DNA of 64,000 nucleotides from Mesorhabditis belari (Eukaryota; Nematoda; Chromadorea; Rhabditida; Rhabditidae), in contig CAUEEP010000729.1 in NCBI GenBank assembly GCA_958450365.1, forward strand, positions 702,001 to 766,000, read 5' to 3'. The notes under the pieces are model-generated. The model worked only from the letters and a program-made list of their open reading frames with translations. It made no database searches and had not been told where the DNA came from. Shown here in pieces: positions 56,163-64,000 of the stretch. A program made the translations under genes and the position numbers. The stretch's first letter is position 1, and every line of letters begins with the position of its first letter.

Positions 56163-56407
56163 GGGGGTGGGACAAAGGTGCACCTTTTTTTTGCGCACCC
56201 GACCAAAAGCGCACCTTTTTTTTCGCTGGAAAAGGCCGTAGAGCTTTAAAAATGTTTCCACGTAGGGGAATCATATGCGTAGATTCCGAATTTCGACAAA
56301 TTAGAACTCGCTGACACGTCAAATTTGGGCTAAGAGGCAAAAACTACGCAACTTAACGCTTTTGGTCGGGTGCGCAAAAAAAAAAGGTGCATCTTTGTCC
56401 CACCCCC
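56163..56407. mobile_element. MITE of the same family, 245 bp
   Basis: GGGGGTGGGACAAAGGTGCA pairs with TGCATCTTTGTCCCACCCCC. The flanks GTTATTCA and GTCATTCA form an 8-bp duplication with one mismatch. It stands only 76 bases from the previous copy. No gene is seen from here to 57104. Confidence 0.8.
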
Positions 56408-57104
56408 GTCATTCATCTCTATTGAGCCAGAGCGCACTGATTTTTGCTCCTAGAGTTTTTAATGGCGTAGATTGTTAATTTGATATTTATTTAGGCTTTA
56501 GTAACTGTTTTCTAGCTATTTCAAGCAGTTACTGAGGTTTTAAGCGTCTTAATTCGGTCCCGCACCTCTAAACCCAGTGAAAATAGAGCTACTCTTGAGG
56601 GCTCGGAATTGTTGCTCAAACTGGCATAGAAGTTGCTTAGAATGGTTTATAAATGCTTTCAATGGATTCAATGCAATTAATTATCGCAAAAAAAAGTTTT
56701 TTAAACTAGTGGCAAGTTCGAAAAAACTGGTGTTGACAAATTGGCCCTTCCCCAACTACTATAGCACCCGACTTTCAATTCTTTTGAACTTTTCTCACAA
56801 AAACCAAAGCCTAGCCCTGTGTAAGTCTAGATGTTTTATCTTTTGGCACTAAAATCTACCCAAAACTTCGGTAAAGACACATAAAATGTATGATGATTTA
56901 CAATTCTTCTTAAATTTTGGTGTCATAGGGTAAAACGCTTTATAGATCTAAAGTATTAGCAAAAGCTCGCTCTTAAAATGTTTTATGCAATCTCCTATGT
57001 CAGGTTTTATGCGTTATAATGTCCATAAATGTCCCTGCTTCCATTTTGCTCTGTTTATTCGTTTTCAATACTAGATTTACGCTTTTCAATGTTAAACTTT
57101 AGTG

Positions 57105-57857
57105 ATGTCACAAAGTCGCCCGGAAAAGGAGAAGCGTGGCAAGCGTCGCGAGGCACCAAGGCGATTGGAGCCAAGCGAAGAGGAACTTGAGAGCAAGACG
57201 TTCAACGTTCAGCAGAAACGCTTCTACGTAGACGTAAAGCAGAACAATCGCGGACGTTTCATCAAGATCACCGAAATGGGAAGTGGTCACAAGTCACGCA
57301 TCATCCTCACCATGTCGACGGCTGTCGCTTTTGCTGAGAAAGTTGACGAAATGAAAAAGATCTCCGAGGAAATCCCAGAAAACGAGGAGGAAATCGAATT
57401 GAAGTCAGAGACCCTCAACCATGGCCAGAAGCGTTTCTACCTGGATCTCAAACAGAACACTCGAGGACGCTTCTTGCGCATTGCCCAAACATTACTTGGC
57501 TACAATGGAGCATCGTTTGTGGTCCGGACTCAGGTGGTGGTTCCCGCAAAGGGAATTGCTGAACTGTTGTCAACTCTTCGAGAGCTCATTGACAAATACT
57601 CTGAAGGATACCTTGATGATCCAGCTGCGCCAATGAAGCAGATCGATGGAGAAAACGACAAATATTTCACTTTCGATCGTGGTACCAATGAGCGTGGCAG
57701 CTTTTTGAGGATTATTGAAGCAAAGAAGACCTCAGGCTTCCGTGGAGGAATTACCGTGCCTGCCTCGCTATTGCTCCAGTTTCGAGATGCTTTTAATGAG
57801 TTCATCGAGGACTTCAAGCAAGATTTGCCGGAGAAAGTCGACCAATTGAAGCTTTAA
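57105..57857 (+). CDS. plp-1: Pur-alpha homologue PLP-1
   Basis: Single-stranded purine-rich nucleic acid binding protein. One uninterrupted exon of 250 codons. Three PUR repeats are visible: about 29-90 (KTFNVQQKRFYVDVKQNNRG), about 103-172 (ETLNHGQKRFYLDLKQNTRG, FLRIAQ) and about 183-245 (DKYFTFDRGTNERGSFLRI). The N-terminus is basic (EKEKRGKRREAPRR). The first two repeats form the intramolecular nucleic-acid-binding unit and the third the dimerisation unit in this family. The ATG follows an acceptor-like ACTTTAG at 57102 by two bases, consistent with direct trans-splicing. It lies 240 bp upstream of the PHAX-like gene on the same strand. Confidence 0.95.
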   Translation: MSQSRPEKEKRGKRREAPRRLEPSEEELESKTFNVQQKRFYVDVKQNNRGRFIKITEMGSGHKSRIILTMSTAVAFAEKVDEMKKISEEIPENEEEIELKSETLNHGQKRFYLDLKQNTRGRFLRIAQTLLGYNGASFVVRTQVVVPAKGIAELLSTLRELIDKYSEGYLDDPAAPMKQIDGENDKYFTFDRGTNERGSFLRIIEAKKTSGFRGGITVPASLLLQFRDAFNEFIEDFKQDLPEKVDQLKL

Positions 57858-58050
57858 AATTCTAGCGAAACATCTTGTTTTTTTTTGCTTTTAATTTAAA
57901 TTGTTGCCTTTTGTATAGTTTTATTACTGCTATTCTTCTTTGTTAAGGTGTTAGACTTTTACGGGTAGAACGTTTCAGTGTTACCATGTGTTGAATCTTG
58001 TTTAACCATTTGATTCTCGCTGTTTTGAGTTTACTACAAAGGAACTTCTC

Positions 58051-58056
58051 AATAAA
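58051..58056 (+). terminator. Poly(A) signal of plp-1
   Basis: AATAAA, only 42 bases before the PHAX-like start codon, with acceptor-like TTTAG and TTAG at 58065 and 58074. The two genes are very closely packed. Confidence 0.6.
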
Positions 58057-58097
58057 GTTGTTTAGAAGTTGTTAGCTTCGAGAAAGCGATCACAAGG

Positions 58098-59559
58098 ATG
58101 TTTCGCAGCAATGATTCGGAAGGTATTTTATAAATAGTAAAACTTAACCATTTTCTTTAGATTCCGATGAGGAGGCGGAACTGGTTCCAAAGATTGAGAT
58201 CCCGAGTTTGGAAATCGACTCATCGAATGTGAAGTAAGGTTTTGATCCATGACTTTTAACCTGAAATTCTTTCAAACCAAAGCAAAGTGAATGGAAGAAC
58301 GTGTTGATGGAAGAAGGCTTCGAGATGGGTCAAGTTGACGTTCAAGTACTGTTTTGGAAATTTAGCTTTTGGGTACACGTCTGTATAACGTTGTTCTAGT
58401 TTTTGCTGACGGCAACCTTTTTTCTATTTAGTATCGAGTCGAACGTGGTGCTGAGTCATATGTTGCTCCTGGACACGAAGTTTGCATAGCCTTATTCACA
58501 ACGTGATCTCTGTTTAGAGGCCACAAATCGAAGGCCAGGCATCTGCTTTTGATGGCAATTTGAAAATCCCTCTCACATCGCTTGGAACCAACTTGGTTGG
58601 CTTGCTTTGCTAATAAAATAACGTCGTATCTTAGGACTCTCGAGCATCTATGTCAAAAAATGATCCGGTTTTTGGCGACATTTTTGATAATCTCTACGAT
58701 CTTAAAGAGCTTGAAAAGTTTGGTCTCAGCCAGGTAAAGTTTTCTTTAAATGGCAATAGAATTGACTGATGTAGTTTGACGCAAATGACGGACGAACGAA
58801 TCACTTTTTCAAACGGCAAGCATTTTTCATTGGAGGACGTTGGAGAAACCGTAACTTTCAAGGTATTAAATGTTTGTCGCACAGATTTAAGAATTTATAG
58901 ATGGCGATCAAGCTAGCCGCGGTGACTCTAGAAAGCCATTCATGAAGAGAAAGTATGAAAATGTAAGGTTGTTGTTTAGTTGTTTAGTGTAATGTTAAAA
59001 CATTTAGGTATCACTTGAAGCTTTGATCGCGCCAAATTACTGCTTGGATGATTTACTCAAAGCAAGTTTGAAGCCAAACTCCGACTTATCGACTTTGGCA
59101 GCCGAGGTTGTTATTCAGCCTTTCTTGACAAACTTTTATTTAGATTGCGCACCATCTTGGAGAAAAGAAACCCGAAACAATTGCTGAAATAGTATCTGCA
59201 ATTGGTGGAGAAAAAGTATAAGTTTAAACTCTATTGTCTTATTAGCAGATTTAGGCTTGCGAAATTTTCGAGCGGACCAAGGAAACTGAGAAGAACGGTG
59301 GCTTGAAGACATTGGATGGAAACCGTAGACGAGCTCCAGGCGGAGTTTTTATCTTTTTGTTTCGGGAAGATCCATCAATTCCGTTTGACGTGAAGGTAGC
59401 TAATAGTTTTGTTCAGTTTAAAAGAGCAAACTTAGAAGAACTGCTTGCCAAATTTTCAACAGCGTGCATATGCCAAATCGAACACTTATAGAAAGGGGGA
59501 TGCTACTCTCGAGGTATATTTTCAGATTACATGTACATGAAGAACTTATTTAGCCATAA
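58098..59559 (+). CDS. PHAX-like snRNA export adaptor
   Basis: PHAX links the cap-binding complex on U snRNA to CRM1 for export. Thirteen exons (58098-58122, 58161-58233, 58288-58345, 58432-58479, 58518-58595, 58635-58733, 58775-58862, 58901-58962, 59008-59106, 59144-59215, 59255-59395, 59463-59513, 59554-59559) give exactly 299 residues. The N-terminal half is acidic with NEWKNVLMEEGFEMGQ; a basic stretch (SRKPFMKRKYEN) precedes the domain. The RNA-binding domain at about 180-270 matches the family: IAHHLGEKKPETIAEIVSAI, ACEIFERTKETEKNGGL, then LDGNRRRAPGGVFIFLFRED. Shorter than vertebrate PHAX (about 390). The last exon adds only Pro before the stop, and this final splice is the least certain. 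Same strand as plp-1, possibly co-transcribed. Poly(A) signal at 59672. Confidence 0.87.
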
Positions 59560-59671
59560 TTTTAATGTTTTTTTGGCCGGTCTACGAAGAAGCTTCAACG
59601 ATTCAAGCACCAAAGTGATAATCTCCCATAAACTGTGTATGTTAATTGTATTGTTATTTTTTTGTTTTTGA

Positions 59672-59677
59672 AATAAA
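59672..59677 (+). terminator. Poly(A) signal of the PHAX-like gene
   Basis: AATAAA about 115 bases after the stop. Confidence 0.6.
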
Positions 59678-59814
59678 TAATTCGTAACTTCATTTTTAAA
59701 ACTGTTTGGTCATGTCTCCAACCATACAATTCCTAGAGTCGATGGTCATTTCAGTCACAGAAGTCCTACCTGGTCTCTTTTCCTTTCGCCACTAAAAAGC
59801 GCTCCTTTTTCAAA

Positions 59815-59837
59815 GCGGGAAATGCTAATGCGGGAAA
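59815..59837 (+). promoter_or_regulatory. Two E2F-type sites upstream of mcm-3
   Basis: GCGGGAAA occurs at 59815-59822 and again at 59830-59837, each the exact complement of the E2F consensus TTTSSCGC, 15 bases apart in the same orientation. They lie about 205-225 bases upstream of the mcm-3 start codon. MCM genes are classic E2F targets at the G1/S transition. This suggests that mcm-3 has its own promoter and is not only the tail of a plp-1/PHAX operon. Confidence 0.6.
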
Positions 59838-60039
59838 ACGAGGTTCCCAAAGAGTGATGGGAAATTCAATGAAATTAAAACGAAAACGCAGGAGCTTGTT
59901 AAATTAGTTGAATTTTTATTAAACATTTAAATGTTTTTGAAATTCTTTGCTTTTTGAATGATGGTCTCTTGCGTATAAAAATTTCGATCTTATTAATTTT
60001 ATGCTAGGTTACATAGTCAACGTTTGATATTTTCAGAAA

Positions 60040-64000
<3,961 letters not shown>

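Overview
The window is nuclear DNA of a rhabditid nematode. The protein-coding genes are nematode-like: RPL-7, RAB-11, FARL-11/STRIP, PLP-1 and MCM-3. Introns are mostly 40-100 bp with TTTCAG or TTTAG acceptors. Start codons often follow a bare acceptor within a few tens of bases, as expected for spliced-leader trans-splicing, and several same-strand gene pairs are spaced like operons. The species cannot be named from this sequence.

Layout. 1-2.3 kb: no recognisable gene. 2.3-5.1 kb: divergent rpl-7 (-) and rab-11 (+). 5.7-21.2 kb: one large + strand gene of 43 exons and about 1391 codons that I do not recognise. It has a basic, AT-hook-like N-terminus followed by four tandem copies of a three-module repeat with conserved intron positions, and its introns are full of inverted-repeat elements. 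22.7-23.7 kb: an OARD1/TARG1-type macrodomain ADP-ribosyl hydrolase with an apparent one-base frameshift near its end. 24.0-29.8 kb: a probable two-gene operon on the - strand, HBS1 (ribosome rescue GTPase) then HTATSF1/CUS2 (U2 snRNP splicing factor). A Merlin/IS1595-like transposon remnant sits in the last HBS1 intron. 30.3-34.7 kb: FARL-11/STRIP (STRIPAK complex). 35.3-44.9 kb: a 415-aa PLP-dependent trans-sulfuration-family lyase in 14 exons, whose introns hold minisatellites, tRNA-like sequences and a piece of 18S rRNA. 44.9-50.9 kb: repeat-rich intergenic DNA, including a homopolymer tract that looks like an assembly artefact. 50.9-54.0 kb: an SH2-tyrosine kinase of the nematode Fer-like type. 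54.9-55.4 kb (-): a truncated, broken TFIIB copy beside three short inverted-repeat transposons. 57.1-64.0 kb (+): plp-1 (Pur-alpha), a PHAX-like RNA export adaptor, and mcm-3, which runs off the window and has two perfect E2F-type sites upstream.

The most unusual item is the four-repeat protein gene. Its exon phases agree from copy to copy and the whole 43-exon chain translates without a break, so the model is strong although the function is unknown. The accessory DNA contains at least five families of palindromic elements, several with clean 8-10 bp target-site duplications.
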